Shown here in pieces: positions 43,612-54,623 of a stretch of DNA of 64,000 nt. Numbering within the stretch: position 1 is the first letter of the stretch; each line of letters begins with the position of its first letter. The notes under the pieces are model-generated. The model saw nothing but the letters and a program-made list of their open reading frames with translations. It was not told where the DNA came from and searched no databases. The stretch is from Metaphire vulgaris (Eukaryota > Annelida > Clitellata > Crassiclitellata > Megascolecidae), in contig CM030848.1 in assembly GCA_018105865.1 (NCBI GenBank), positions 4,967,301 to 5,031,300 of the forward strand. Reading direction: 5' to 3'. The position numbers were made by a program, and so were the translations under genes.

Positions 43612-43855
43612 CCCTGCCGGGAACGGTTTTTCCTTGTTATAAATTTGCTACAAGTTTGTTCTAAGTTTTCTTGGAACGTGTTGCGCGTTCCGAGATTAGA
43701 ACGCATTTGTAACAAGAAAACTTGTCACAAGATTCTTGGAACGAATTCGTTCTCAACTCGTTCTGTGTACTCGCTACGAGAGCTTGTAACGAACTTGTTG
43801 CGAACCTTGTAAATAATTAGTTCCGAACTTGTTCTCAAAATCTCGTTGCAGGTTC
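43612..43855. repeat. field of quasi-palindromic words (AACTTGTT, TCGTTACGA type)
   Basis: Begins CCCTGCCGGGAACG and consists of overlapping near-palindromes such as CTTGTTACAAG, GAACGAATTCGTTC and CTCGCTACGAGAGCTTG. The related field at 61437-61757 ends TTTCCCGGCAGGG, the inverse terminus. Confidence 0.65.
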
Positions 43856-43862
43856 GTGCACA

Positions 43863-44307
43863 TGTGAGGGAGGGGGAGAGGGAGAGGGAGGGGAGAGGGA
43901 GGGAGAGAGGGAGAGAGGGAGAGGAGAGGGGAGGGAGGGAGAGGGGGAGAGGGAGGGAGAGGGGAGAGGAGAGGGAGAGGGAGAGGGGGGAGAGGGGAGG
44001 GAGAGGGAGAGGAGGGGAGGGAGGGGGAGAGGGGAGGGGGAGAGGGAGAGGGAGAGGGAGAGGGAGAGGGAGAGGGGAGGGGGGAGAGGGAGAGAGAGGG
44101 GGAGGTAGAGGAGAGGGAGAGGGAGAGGAGAGGGAGGGAGAGAGACAGAGAGACAGAGAGAGGGAGAGGGGAGAGGGAGAGGGAGAAGGGCAAGGACAGG
44201 GACAGGGGCAGGGACAGGGACAGGAACAGGGGTAGGGACAGGGGCAGGACCAGGGGCAGGGGCAGGGACAGGGGCAGGGACAGGGACAGGGACAGGGGCA
44301 GGGACAT
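43863..44307. repeat. 450-bp polypurine GGGAGA/GGGACA tract
   Basis: Almost unbroken purine on the plus strand: (GAGGGA)n passes into GGGACAGGGGCA repeats from about 44200. Frames through it (Arg/Gly or Ser/Pro/Leu) are artefacts. Triplex and quadruplex potential are high. Confidence 0.95.
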
Positions 44308-44325
44308 AAATTTCAAGTATATATA

Positions 44326-44933
44326 GGGGCCGTCCATAAATGAGGTCACGCGCTTGGGGAGGGGTTCAGACATTTGTGACGATGTGTGACGAGGGATAAG
44401 GTAGGTCCCACCGTCCCACAAATGTGACGTCACATAATGCAAAATATTTTTTAATACTAAATTAAATGTTATAAAAGTCGCGACTAATTATAGTAATTAT
44501 TGAATGCATGTTACGTTTAGAATTATTATATTTCATTTTATACAAGAATTTGAATAAATTTCTGAATATCATGCATGCAGTCAAGAAATAAGTGATTTGA
44601 AACAATAATTTTTACGTTGGAAAAAAGATGACGGGGGGTTTAACGCTTTCTGACGTCATATTCAGGGATATTTTACACCCCCGAAACCCCCCCCCCAATT
44701 TGAGGGCGACACCCCCCAGATTTTGATGCTGACGACCTTTTTTTGCATGTCAGGATTTTAGAGTTGAACCCCAAAATATCTCAAACCCCCCCCAATTGAA
44801 AGTCCTAGAAAAATGGGGTTAACGCTTTGTGACGTCATGGTTTAGGGGGTCAGTTTTTTGGTGACGACGTGTGACGAAGTGGGAGGGGTTCAAAAACTGC
44901 CAAAATCGCGTGACGTCATCTACGGACGGCCCC
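44326..44933. mobile_element. PIF/Harbinger-like element GGGGCCGTCCATAAATGA
   Basis: Ends GGGGCCGTCCATAAATGAGG and CATCTACGGACGGCCCC. The TGACGTCA word recurs inside both ends. A CAGGGATATTTTACACCC MITE (44663 to about 44815) interrupts it between the two AACGCTTT(C/G)TGACGTCAT stretches. Confidence 0.65.
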
Positions 44934-45362
44934 AAACGCCGCGCACTATATTGCCAATTAAGTCTGTTTGACAACAACATGCAACATGCAACGTGGCTAT
45001 ATATAGCTGATAACGTACCATGTGCAACCAGTCGCTAGATGGCGATACAATGGCCATATGACTATTTTAAATATATCGCATTCGGAAGATGGCGTCACCT
45101 TACAGTCATACGGAAATTGCAGCCTATACCTTGGATAGCGCCGTTTAAAAGCGGCATGCTGATTATACGGTTTTTTGCAACCAGGCCTAATCTTGTTGAA
45201 TTTACTGAAACACTTTGTCTGCTCATTCACGTTTAATGGCATCAATTTCCAGCGACAGTAAGGCCATAATGTGACTGAACTGATGTGAATGTGTATTTTA
45301 TGCATCCATGAAACGGATGGACTTAAACTACTACTATATACATTTCGCATATGTGGTATAAT

Positions 45363-45440
45363 GCTATAATAAGTAGCTACAGACGTAGTACTTCCAAAGC
45401 GCTATATAAATCCACGAGATTTTACTTACTTACTTACTTA
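45363..45440 (+). repeat. LINE 3' tail, copy 3
   Basis: AATAAGTAGCTACAGACGTA, then CAAAGCGCTATATAAATCCA and CGAGATTTTACTTACTTAC. Confidence 0.7.
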
Positions 45441-45566
45441 ATGCTGTACGTGGCGCTTAGATTGTTTGTTATAGTATGTTGACATATACACAATACTGGC
45501 ACTAGATGGCTCTTCTCTTAAATGTGTTATTTGCTTCTATTTTACAGTATTAACTATATTAAATTA

Positions 45567-46110
45567 TCTATCATATTAAAATCGTTATCTGTATGTCTGT
45601 TACCTTCAAGCGTTCTGATTGGTTGACTATTGGTAGACGGTTTAGACCGTTTAGTCTTTACGTCGCGATGCGTTCGTGGGCGAGCGTTGACTATTGGTAG
45701 GCGGTTTAGACCGTTTAGTCCTTACGTCGCGATGCGTTGGTGGACGATGTTCGAAGACGACGTTGCTATTGGTAACAATTGTTCGTAGAATCGTAGTTTA
45801 ACACGGTCGGCTGGGCGTGCGACGACGTTGCTATTGGTAACAATTGTTCGCAGCCTCAGGTAGTTGTGCAATTTTAACGTACATTTTAACGTACACAAAA
45901 AATACGTGTACAGCGTCACACATGGCCACAGTTGCGTGATTTTAACGTACATAGGCCTAATTATTACGTGGCGCAGAGCTTGGCTAGGTGGCGATCATTG
46001 AAATGTTGTTCAGCATGAATTCAATGATTGGGTATTAGGTATAGGTATTGGATTAGTATTATCCTGCACTGCGAGCGAAGCGAGCGCGAGCGAAGCGAGC
46101 CTCTTTCTAG
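45567..46110 (+). mobile_element. Helitron-like element E1
   Basis: 5' end TCTATCATATTAAAATCG after an A; 3' end GCGAAGCGAGCCTCTTTCTAG-like, finishing in CTAG before a T. The 544-bp interior has a roughly 64-bp ATTGG-bearing array (units at 45623, 45687, 45756, 45821). Terminal GCGAAGC words could form the 3' hairpin. E2 (51861-52245) is the same family, inverted. Confidence 0.6.
45623..45850. repeat. 64-bp ATTGG-bearing minisatellite in E1
   Basis: Two close units beginning TTGACTATTGGTAG (45623, 45687) and two more divergent units with GACGACGTTGCTATTGGTAA (45756, 45821). Each carries an inverted CCAAT word. Confidence 0.85.
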
Positions 46111-49100
46111 TTTTATGTTAAATTAACTTAAATGAGTGAGTGTTTGGTGTGGTGACAGTCAGATCTCAGTGATTTGGGGCTGTGGAACCGTTCCGAGCGA
46201 GTCGTCGACCCTCGCTCGATCCGGTTATATGGATGTGCGGGCGAGACGCGGTCTGTCGCAATGAGGCGGTGACGGTGTGCGATGCCGGGGTGTGATATCC
46301 CGACATAAGGGGTTGTCTCCGCGCAACGGTTGATCAGTCCGTGCGCGACGATGTACCCTTCGTTCTCGGCGACAGATGTGCCTCATCTTCCCGCTGACTG
46401 CCTGTATAGTGCCGGACGCGTGGTCCTGCCTGAATCGCCTCGTATCGTCCCCCGCTGTAGAAGCCGACTGGAACAGCGCCTGAGCGACCACCTTTCAATC
46501 TCCTCCCGTCTCTCTCGGGTGCGCTACATATGCATATACTCGACACCACACAGCATTAGATAAAGCAAGGAACAGATATATAAAGAAAAACATTCTATCC
46601 TCCGTAAACAGACACGCGTATATATCCGCTCTGTCGGCCTGGTTGATGTCGATTCATACATCGATATTACATATACATCACTGCCTGCGATGTGTCAAAA
46701 GAAAAGGAAAGCAAAGCCTTAACATAACATTATTATTTTTATTTAAAGATACATTTATTATTAAATTGGGGGTTGTATTATTTTTTTTATTTTAAGCTAC
46801 ATTATTATATTGGGGATCATATTATTTTTTTTATTTTAAGATATACTATTATGTCGGGGTTAGCCCTCCAGGTTTTCCGAAATTAATTTATCTACCCTTC
46901 CCTAGTTCAAAATTTAACAATTTAGCGCCGTCACCTCTGCGGCGTAGGACCTAGCTTTGACTGTCCACAAAAGGGAATTTATTCTCCGGGGCCACTGTAT
47001 ATCCCAATAACTACAGGCGCCCCCCCCTAAAACAGTCAAAATCAAATGACTCCCTCTTCTACCGGTTCCCTCGAGCCTTACATCTGCTCTGTCTTAAATC
47101 CGGGCTACGCAAAAGCTTTCTAAATTTTCCATCAATACTGCGTACCCACCAAAGGGTCCATAGGCCCAATCCATCGGCCTCTAATAACCACCGTGTACTT
47201 CCCACACCTTCCGTCTTGACCAAAGTCCTTCGCATTCCCCCCCCCCGGTGTCTCCAGCCGGTAATTTCTCCGAAATTCCTCATCGACTTCAAATCTCCTT
47301 CTGGTCCACAAAGCCAACAGTACGAACTGAGGGTATGCCCCTCTCTTCTACTCCTTCATCTCCGTTTCTCCTTTGACCTCTTCTCCGGTTCACAGTTCAA
47401 CCGGTGCTTCCTGCTTCTTTTCTTCTCGTTAATTGCTGTTTCTCCGGCTCACAGCTCAACCGACGTCTCTCCTGCAACTTCAAAATAAGGGCAAGTCCCC
47501 TCCTTACTCCCCCGCTATCGCTAGCGCAGACAAATCCCGGCGTGGGCAATTTAACGGCTGGTCACCAGAGGGCAAATTTCGAATACAGGTTCCCTTTGTG
47601 CCTCTGGGCCCCCCCTGAAAAACCAGCTGACACAAGTTCGCCTCACGCTCGTTCTAACGCCATTTTAATTATCTCCCCTCCCCTTTTCCTGCATAGGCGT
47701 TTATGGAATCTCCTAGGGAAATTTCAGATTTTGGTCGAAATGTCTTCTCTTTCTCTGAAAGATGTTTATCCTCAAAATTTGGGGGCTGTACGCGTTTTGT
47801 GGGAAGACTCCTCTGACGGTGTTTTGATTATTTGTTTTCTTTTGGTAAAAATTTTGTTATCACGTCGCCCGTGTCCCGTTTCATGCTATTCTGCCGCTGT
47901 CTGCCGCCCTCTGCTATGAGATCAAGCATTCATTATATATTATATGCCAACCAAGGGCCTATCGAGTGTCATTCCCTAGTCATGTACATATACACCGCAT
48001 AGCATTTGCGTAGACCATTTTTACACATTCACACTACGTCCATTCATTCATTTATTCACTTATTTTCATTACATTCATTTAATCCGCTTGGTCAGAGGTA
48101 TTTTTCCCCGCGTGCCCTTTTCCCGCGGTTTTCTGTTGATCTTTCCATTTCCTCTGGTGCACTCGGTGATCTTTCGACCCTTCAATTCGGAGTGAGGGCC
48201 CGCGACCCCACTCGCCAATCGTTGGACTTTCCGACTCCCGGTGACTCATTCTGTTCTTCCCAATCTGCCTATGGGCGTCTTCCCCACGCACTGGTGTCTC
48301 TTGTTTCCTTTCGACCGTACTTCTTGACCTCTCTGACCATTCCGTCTCTTCCGTCTTCGATTCAGTCTGTATCTGCCCCGGCCTTTCTTGCAGACAAACG
48401 CCAATTCGCGCCAAACGCAGTCACACATTCATTATCAGCGACATTCACACATGCAATTCAAACATCTCCTCCATCTCGCCCGTTTTGCCGTATTCTGCAC
48501 TCCTACCATAAGACACCATCACGCTTTCGCGCTAGGCAGGGTATAGAGCTGCAAACACGTGATTCATATCCTCACTTCTCCAAGAGCTCATCTTCCGCTC
48601 CTCCATTCCGAACAAATAACCGTTTTGCCATTTACAACACTCCCGCCATAAAACACCATCACGCTTTTCGCGCTAGGCAGAGCAAGGAGCCGCAAAACCC
48701 GTGACCCATTCCGTTCCGTCACGCTAACCTCGATCCAACAGCCTGCAGACCTCATCATCACCATCTACTACGTCCAGTCCTTCCTCCGTGGCCCATGTCA
48801 ACAGTGTTTATCGTATCTTCCACCCCCCCCCTTCGGCCAATAGGGGTAACAATAAACTTCTCCATACGGCCACCCGTTGCATTACCCAGCAACAACAACT
48901 TCATCATTTTCCGCCGTCCTACGGCATCCACAGCGACTTCACTCCATCGCCTCGTTTCTTCTAATCCCCCTTTCCGACCAGCGAAAGGTATGTCATATTA
49001 CGTCACAACCCTATAAAACTGCAGGTATACTCTCAGTATCTTACTCGTTTACTTTTTTTGTCTGTTTGAGTGTTCTAGATGTTATTTATTCAGTGGTTAA

Positions 49101-49993
49101 TGTCTATCAATGATTTTCTCGTAGGCCTGTTCTTCTATTTCTTTGCAATAAACTATTTCCCGCGTTTCCTCTGCCAGTCATAAACCTGAGTCGGGAGCCC
49201 GCGACCCCTCCTCAGTCCAATGTCTAGGCAATGTCATGACTCACCCGGTCATTACCTCTCCTTCCTCCTAAGTTCTCAGGTCCCGCCTAACTGACCATCC
49301 ATTTCCATTCATTCACAAACCGCACCGAGTCCAGACACATCTCTCGGTCAGAACCCATACGACAGACATATGTAACAACGCTTCAGAAGCGGTGCGCTTT
49401 TCCTTTCATACCAGCACAGCTCAACCACAGACATCCCCTCCACGCATACTCTACTCCATACATTCAAATCGAAATCCCGTTTAGGAACAGCGAGTAATTA
49501 AATTCGCACTGTACCAGTGTCTGACCTACCCAATTTCTTAGAATTCTGTATGAGTCAGACGTCTGTACTGCCCCTATTTTCCAGACATCTGGCTCACGAC
49601 TCACCCCCAACGCTACTTTAGACAAAGACTGAATTTAATGCATTACACCGCAAAAATTTCTAAGCGGTATAAAAACACGATAATGCTATTGAATGACGAT
49701 ACGAGCAAAACTAAATTAAATTATCTACGCCTTACTAATGCATTCTGAACCACATTGGGGCGGGTTGAGTTCAGGGCAATTTTGTATTGGGTTGAGGCGA
49801 GGGGTAGGGAGGCTAAACAGCTTGAAGCCAAAAAGAACGCGCCCTTAAGTTACGCCGATTTGGTTGCAGGTTTGATTAATGATTTCGGTTGCCATAGCGA
49901 CGACGTCCTGCTATTGTCGCCTATGAGAGGACGCACAAACAAACAAACAAACAAACTTACCAAACATACCGGACATCCGCAATTATATATTAA
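46111..49993. other. 3.9-kb unclassified pyrimidine-rich segment between inverted Helitrons
   Basis: Composition differs from its surroundings: C/T-rich on the plus strand, purine-rich and longer frames on the minus strand (48079-48414 with SERSRSTVERKQETPVRGED; 47130-47320 with GKYTVVIRGRWIGPMDPLVG). Near-duplicate segments occur at 48480-48590 and 48615-48710 (ACCATCACGCTTTCGCGCTA) and at 47390 and 47445 (TTCTCCGG(T/C)TCACAG). No protein family, LTR or element end was recognised. A decayed retroelement coded on the minus strand is possible. Confidence 0.4.
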
Positions 49994-50014
49994 CTAGGTG
50001 TTTACCCGTCAAAA

Positions 50015-50130
50015 ATGACGGGGGAGATTGGCTGTTCTACCACCCGATTTTGCGCAAATGCAATAGCATTTTATGACGGGGGAGATTGGCTGTTCTACCA
50101 CCCGATTTTGCGCAAATGCAATAGCATTTT
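50015..50130. repeat. 58-bp tandem duplication near the H2 3' hairpin
   Basis: Two perfect or near-perfect 58-bp units (50015-50072, 50073-50130), each starting ATGACGGGGGAGATTGGCTG. Confidence 0.9.
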
Positions 50131-50999
50131 GCGCAATTAATTGTCCTTAACTCGCCGCCTTTTCTTTCAACCGAGTTAACGCCCATTCGCGTCAATTTTC
50201 TGAAACTTGATAGTCAACGTAAGCGTACTGATTTGGCAGTGTCGAACGACATGCAGTGCTTGATTCTCTTGTTTGCTGTGCTGATTTTTCACGCCGAGCA
50301 ACAGCCTGCTACTCATTCTCACTTGATTGTAGGAAAGCTCGTGAACGCTTTTTGTTTTGCACAGAGGGTTAGAAAGAGGAATAAAATAACTAAACAATGG
50401 TGCAAACCGCATCTTCTTAGCTCTTATATAGCCCGAGATGTAGCAAATTCAAAAAAATTAGGAAACTTTCTCAGAATTCAAAACTTTCGCGAAATTCACC
50501 GATAATACTTATGTTCAAACATTGGGGTCATCGGGTTAGAATTGATAGATCTTTGCCAAATGTCAACCGATTTTCAAACTTTTTGGTTTATTTTGCTCCT
50601 CTGACATCCCTTTAGAACTTTGCTGCTGACCAAAGTGGGGTTACCGCTGAAAATATTTTGCTAGGGGGCTTTAAACATTTTTCGGGGGGAGAGGGTGATA
50701 TTTTAGGCCGTAAAGTGAACTCTACCTCCAAATTTTTTTGTTTTGCACGGACGGTTAGAAAGAAGAATAAACAATCTAAACAATGGTGCAAACCTCGTCT
50801 TTTTAGCTCCTATATAGCCTGAGATATAGCAAATTTAAAACGTTACAGCAATCATTTCTGAGAACGCTTTTCCAAAAATTAAATCCCCAGTACGGTGACG
50901 ACGTCTGAAAATTTAATCCCCACTTGAGGGGTTAAATATAAAAAATAGGTATTGAGGCTAGGAATGAATAAATATATATATAATAATGGGGGGCAGGGC

Positions 51000-51700
51000 A
51001 TTGGGAGAGGGAAGGGAGGTTTGGGAGGAGGAAGGTGGGTTGTACGGGTTTTCGGAGCAGCGTTGTGTAGGTTTGGAAACGGAGTTTGGGGCCGGTGGGG
51101 TAGGGCGGAGCGCTGATGGGTTGGGGCCTGGGCGATTGGGAGAGAGATGGGTAGTTGGAAGGGGATAGGAGAGAGAAGGGGAACGGGGTTTAGGGCTGGG
51201 GCAGGAATGGGTTGGGGCTGGAATGGGTTGGCCCCGGAGCGATTGGGAGAGGGATGGGGAGAGGGAAAAGAGATGGGGAGAGGGAAGAGGAACGGGGGTT
51301 TGGGGCCTGGGCCGGAATGTGTTGGGGCCGGGGTGATTGGGAGAGGGATGAGGAGAGGGAAAAGAGATGGGGAGAGGAAAGGGGAACGGGGGTTTGGGGC
51401 CTGGGCCGGAATGGGTTGGGGTCGGGGCGATTGGGAGAGGGATGGGGAGAGGGAAAAGAGTTGGGGAGACAGAAGGGGAACGGAAGTTTGGGGGCGATTG
51501 GGAGAAGGATGGGGAGATGGAAAAGGGTTGGGGAGACGGAAGGGAACGGGGGATTGGGGTGGGGGCGATTGGGAGGGGATGGGGAGAGGGAAGGAGGAGA
51601 TGGGGATAGGGAAGGAAAAAGGAGGTTTGGGGCTGGGGCGGGAATGGGTTGGGCCTGGGCGATTGAGAGAGGGATGGGGTGAGGGAAGGAGGGACGGGGG
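51000..51700. repeat. G-rich minisatellite inside Helitron H2
   Basis: Same unit type as in H1 (GGCGATTGGGAGAGGGATGG, GGGGCCTGGGCCGGAATGGG) but longer and more homogeneous; it has expanded differently in the two copies. Confidence 0.9.
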
Positions 51701-51991
51701 TTTAAGCTGCAATTAAGACGCTTCGTTAAACGCTCCGTTGATTTTAATACATTTTTGATTAAACAATATTTGGTTGTCAATGACAACAGGGTCTTGCAAT
51801 ACCCGCCGTGTTGCGGACGGACAGACGGACGCGACAGACATGGAGAATTATATAATAAGACTAGAACTCGAAGGCTCGCTTCGCTCGCGCTTCGCTTCGC
51901 TCGCATGAGGCGAGCTTCGCTCGCTGCGAGCTTCGCTTCGCGTCGCTTCGCTTCGCTCGAGGCAACGACCAATCCAATTCCAATTCCAGAA

Positions 51992-52157
51992 CGACCAATC
52001 AGAACGCTCACTCAGCCAACCAATCAGAACGCTTGAAGGTAACCAATGAGAACGCTCACACAGCCAACCAATCAGAACGCTCACACAGCCAAACAATCAG
52101 AACGCTCGAACGCAACCAATCAGAACGCTCACACAGCCAACCAATCAGAACGCTCGA
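51992..52157. repeat. seven CCAATCAGAACGC units
   Basis: Seven copies of ACCAATCAGAACGCTC (one CAATGAG and one AACAAT variant), spaced by CACAGCCAA or GAAGGCA linkers. Each is a CCAAT-box-like word in the same orientation. Confidence 0.9.
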
Positions 52158-52188
52158 AGGCAACAGACATACAGATAACGATTTTAAT

Positions 52189-52189
52189 G

Positions 52190-52244
<55 letters not shown>
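52189..52244. repeat. (TA)n microsatellite
   Basis: TA run at the E2 5' boundary. Confidence 0.95.
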
Positions 52245-52246
<2 letters not shown>

Positions 52247-52870
52247 ACAGTAAGAAAAGTTCGACTAATTGCGTGATTCTTTTGTCATTAAAAATAATTA
52301 TAAGGTATACATAGATCCAGTATAGAGGGGACCGATTTTCAAAATATTTGCATTGTTTGACTCATAAATGAATGGGGGACAATGCCATATAGATATTATT
52401 TACGACGCCCTTAATTCGTAGCCGCCATACCTATATAGTCAAACTGAAACAAGCGGAAAAGTCCTTCTTTTGCGTATTTTCACTCTATATTGGACTTTTC
52501 CAACTTGTTATTGTATATATCAGGCTATATATGAAAGTTAAAATGAGATATATACCATTCTCCTGCATTTCAATTCCTTTTTCTAACTAGCCGTACAAAA
52601 ATATTTCTAAACATTGGCAGGGATCGATCACGTCTCCGGCCTAACACAGATCCCCTCAGAAATCAAAAACTTTTTTCAAGATTTGCAGCTAAAATAGTTG
52701 AGTGCCAACCTATCTCTTGTGAGCGCAAAGATGCAGGGAAATGTATTTGGAACAAAACAATACAATTTTATTTAAAAAATCGGATTACATTTTGGCATAT
52801 AGGCACGGCTGTTAAAATCCTGCTACACTTCTTCGCAATTTCAAGACAAGGCGCATACACGATCTGTTTA

Positions 52871-53003
52871 GGGGTCATCCATTTATTACGTACGCAAAAA
52901 GTCATAATTTTGACCCCTCCCGTTGCACATGGCGTACATAGGAAAAATTCCAAAAATACGACCCCCCTCCCCCTCAGTGCGTACGTACTAAATGGATGAC
53001 CCC
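52871..53003. mobile_element. 133-bp PIF/Harbinger-like MITE with TTA duplication
   Basis: Ends GGGGTCATCCATTTATTACG and TACTAAATGGATGACCCC; TTA on both sides (52868-52870, 53004-53006). The ends continue inward as TACGCAAAAAGTC and TGCGTACG. Confidence 0.8.
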
Positions 53004-53245
53004 TTATGGCGCGACAGTAAGAAATGGTGGATAAAATCGGAATTGTTCGAGAAGTGGTTTGAAAATTTCGTCGACACAGTACGTCCGGGGGTTCGTCAGG
53101 GCTTAAAGTGAGCCGGGCACCTCTTTTTTTAGGCCCCCGCACCTCTTTTTTGGGCCCCGGCAAAAAAACATCTGGACTGACAACAAAATAAAAAAGGTGG
53201 TAAGCTATTGTGAAAAGCACGTCAAGTCCTTTTAAAACGTTGGAT

Positions 53246-53335
53246 GACTAAAAAAAAGGTCATCAGCTAAGTCTGATGGGAAATTGGACGTCAAGTTTCT
53301 GAAAATCTCTGATGACTAAAAAAAAGGTCATCTAG
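53246..53335. repeat. two GATGAC-A-tract-GGTCATC modules
   Basis: GGATGACTAAAAAAAAGGTC and GATGACTAAAAAAAAGGTCA occur about 65 bp apart. They are inverted GATGAC/GTCATC arms around an A8 core, a symmetrical variant of the module found in many MITEs here. Confidence 0.8.
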
Positions 53336-53422
53336 ATTTTCCGGTATTTGGACCACTATATATTGTGCAATGGATTCGAATGTCATAATCGTTTCTCTCA
53401 CCTCAATTTTTTACCCATAAAC

Positions 53423-54502
53423 CAGGAGTGCACAACCTGTTATGGATGAAGGGCCACATTTTTCGGTTCCAAGACTCCGCGGGCCACGTGCGTTTTTTTG
53501 TAATGCAGAAGTGGTACGTTGATAGTATATGGAATTCACGGAATTTCTGATGAATACAACCAATTCAGTGGGAGCAACCGAATTTAAAATGATTAGTTAT
53601 TTAAATGTAGAATTAAGGATTATTAAGGGTTAAAAACTATATGCGTACGTCGTCCCAATTTTATTCCACAGTGTCCGAAATGCCTGCCACACGTCTTTCT
53701 GCTACAGTAGGCCTAATTAAGTGTATGGATATATGCAAACATCTCATCTCAGCGGAGTAAAGAATAGGGCCTACTCGAATAAGAATACTATTTTCTTGTC
53801 TCCTCAAAGTGACTGATTAAAATATTTGCACAATTGTAAATATATTCCGTCCCAATTTTATTCCATAGTGTCCGAAATGCCACACGCCTTTAATTCTTCT
53901 ATAGTAAGTGTATGAATATGCAAATACTTCATCCCAGCTGAGTGAAGAATACTCATATAAAAATCCTATTTTCTTGTCTTCCCAAAGTGACTGATTAACT
54001 TATTTGCAGAATTGTATATTAATTCAAATCCTGAATCGCCTTTTTATAGCTAATGGGATTGTTTAGCAATTTAATCCATATTAATTTTGATGGCACTTCA
54101 CTTTGATGTAACTTTTAAAATCGTGCACAGGTTATCGTTACTCAGCCTGGACCATATAAAGCATTTTCTCAAGTTCGTTAAAAAATGTTTATTCACACTA
54201 TTAAGCTCTTCCAAATTTGGCAAGCAACATGCAGGCTAAATCCTTAGTTTTTACAAATCTCTTGGGGGAGATACTTCTGTAAAATGTCAGTATATAATTA
54301 TATCGATTTCCTTCAACGCCGTTTTTAATTCATCTGAACTGTGAAGATCTGTGGTGTTAATATGAAAGCAAGAAAGCCTTCGCCTTTGGGGGCCACTTTC
54401 AGGCCAACGGGGGTCACTTTCCATTGAAATCTTGGAAACGTCCGCGGGCCACAAGAAATCGCCGGCGGGCCACTTCCGCGGGCCACGGGTTGTGCACCCC
54501 TG
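53423..54502. mobile_element. hAT-like element, CAGGAGTGCACAACC ends
   Basis: Ends CAGGAGTGCACAACC and GGTTGTGCACCCCTG. Left flank ccataaac; right flank gcataaac, displaced by three bases. The 1080-bp interior carries two roughly 190-bp tandem segments (53650-53845, 53847-54028) sharing GTCCCAATTTTATTCCA and AAAGTGACTGATTAA. Non-coding. Confidence 0.75.
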
Positions 54503-54592
54503 CTGGCATAAACTAGCTGTAACCGCTCGCTCTGGCGTTCTTCAAAAATCGGGATAGGCACAGAGGTGAGAGAGAGATCGAGATTGACACAC

Positions 54593-54596
<4 letters not shown>

Positions 54597-54623
<27 letters not shown>
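54597..54623. repeat. (ACAG)n microsatellite
   Basis: Short ACAG run, with related GACAG words to about 54670. Confidence 0.9.

Larger units (their letters stand above)
49994..51860 (-). mobile_element. Helitron-like element H2
   Basis: Minus-strand 3' end: hairpin CCCGTCA/TGACGGG then CTAG at 49997-49994, preceded on the plus strand by A. The 5' end TCTTATTATATAATTCTCC lies at 51860. It is 1867 bp, collinear with H1, with the G-rich minisatellite at 51000-51700 and the internally duplicated segment near 50347 and 50740. A 58-bp tandem duplication (50015-50130) lies next to the 3' hairpin and is absent from H1. Its 5' end abuts the CTAG of E2 directly. Confidence 0.72.
51861..52245 (-). mobile_element. 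Helitron-like element E2
   Basis: On the minus strand the 3' end is a GCGAAGC-rich block followed by CTTCGAGTTCTAG. The 5' part matches E1 (CGTTATCTGTATGTCTGTTG, CCTTCGAGCGTTCTGATTGG). The 5' terminus is blurred by a (TA)n run at 52189-52244. Confidence 0.55.

Noticed and set aside
43774..44442. A Ser/Pro/Leu-rich protein or Arg/Gly-rich protein in the polypurine tract.
   Set aside because: Frames are open only because the sequence is a purine repeat.
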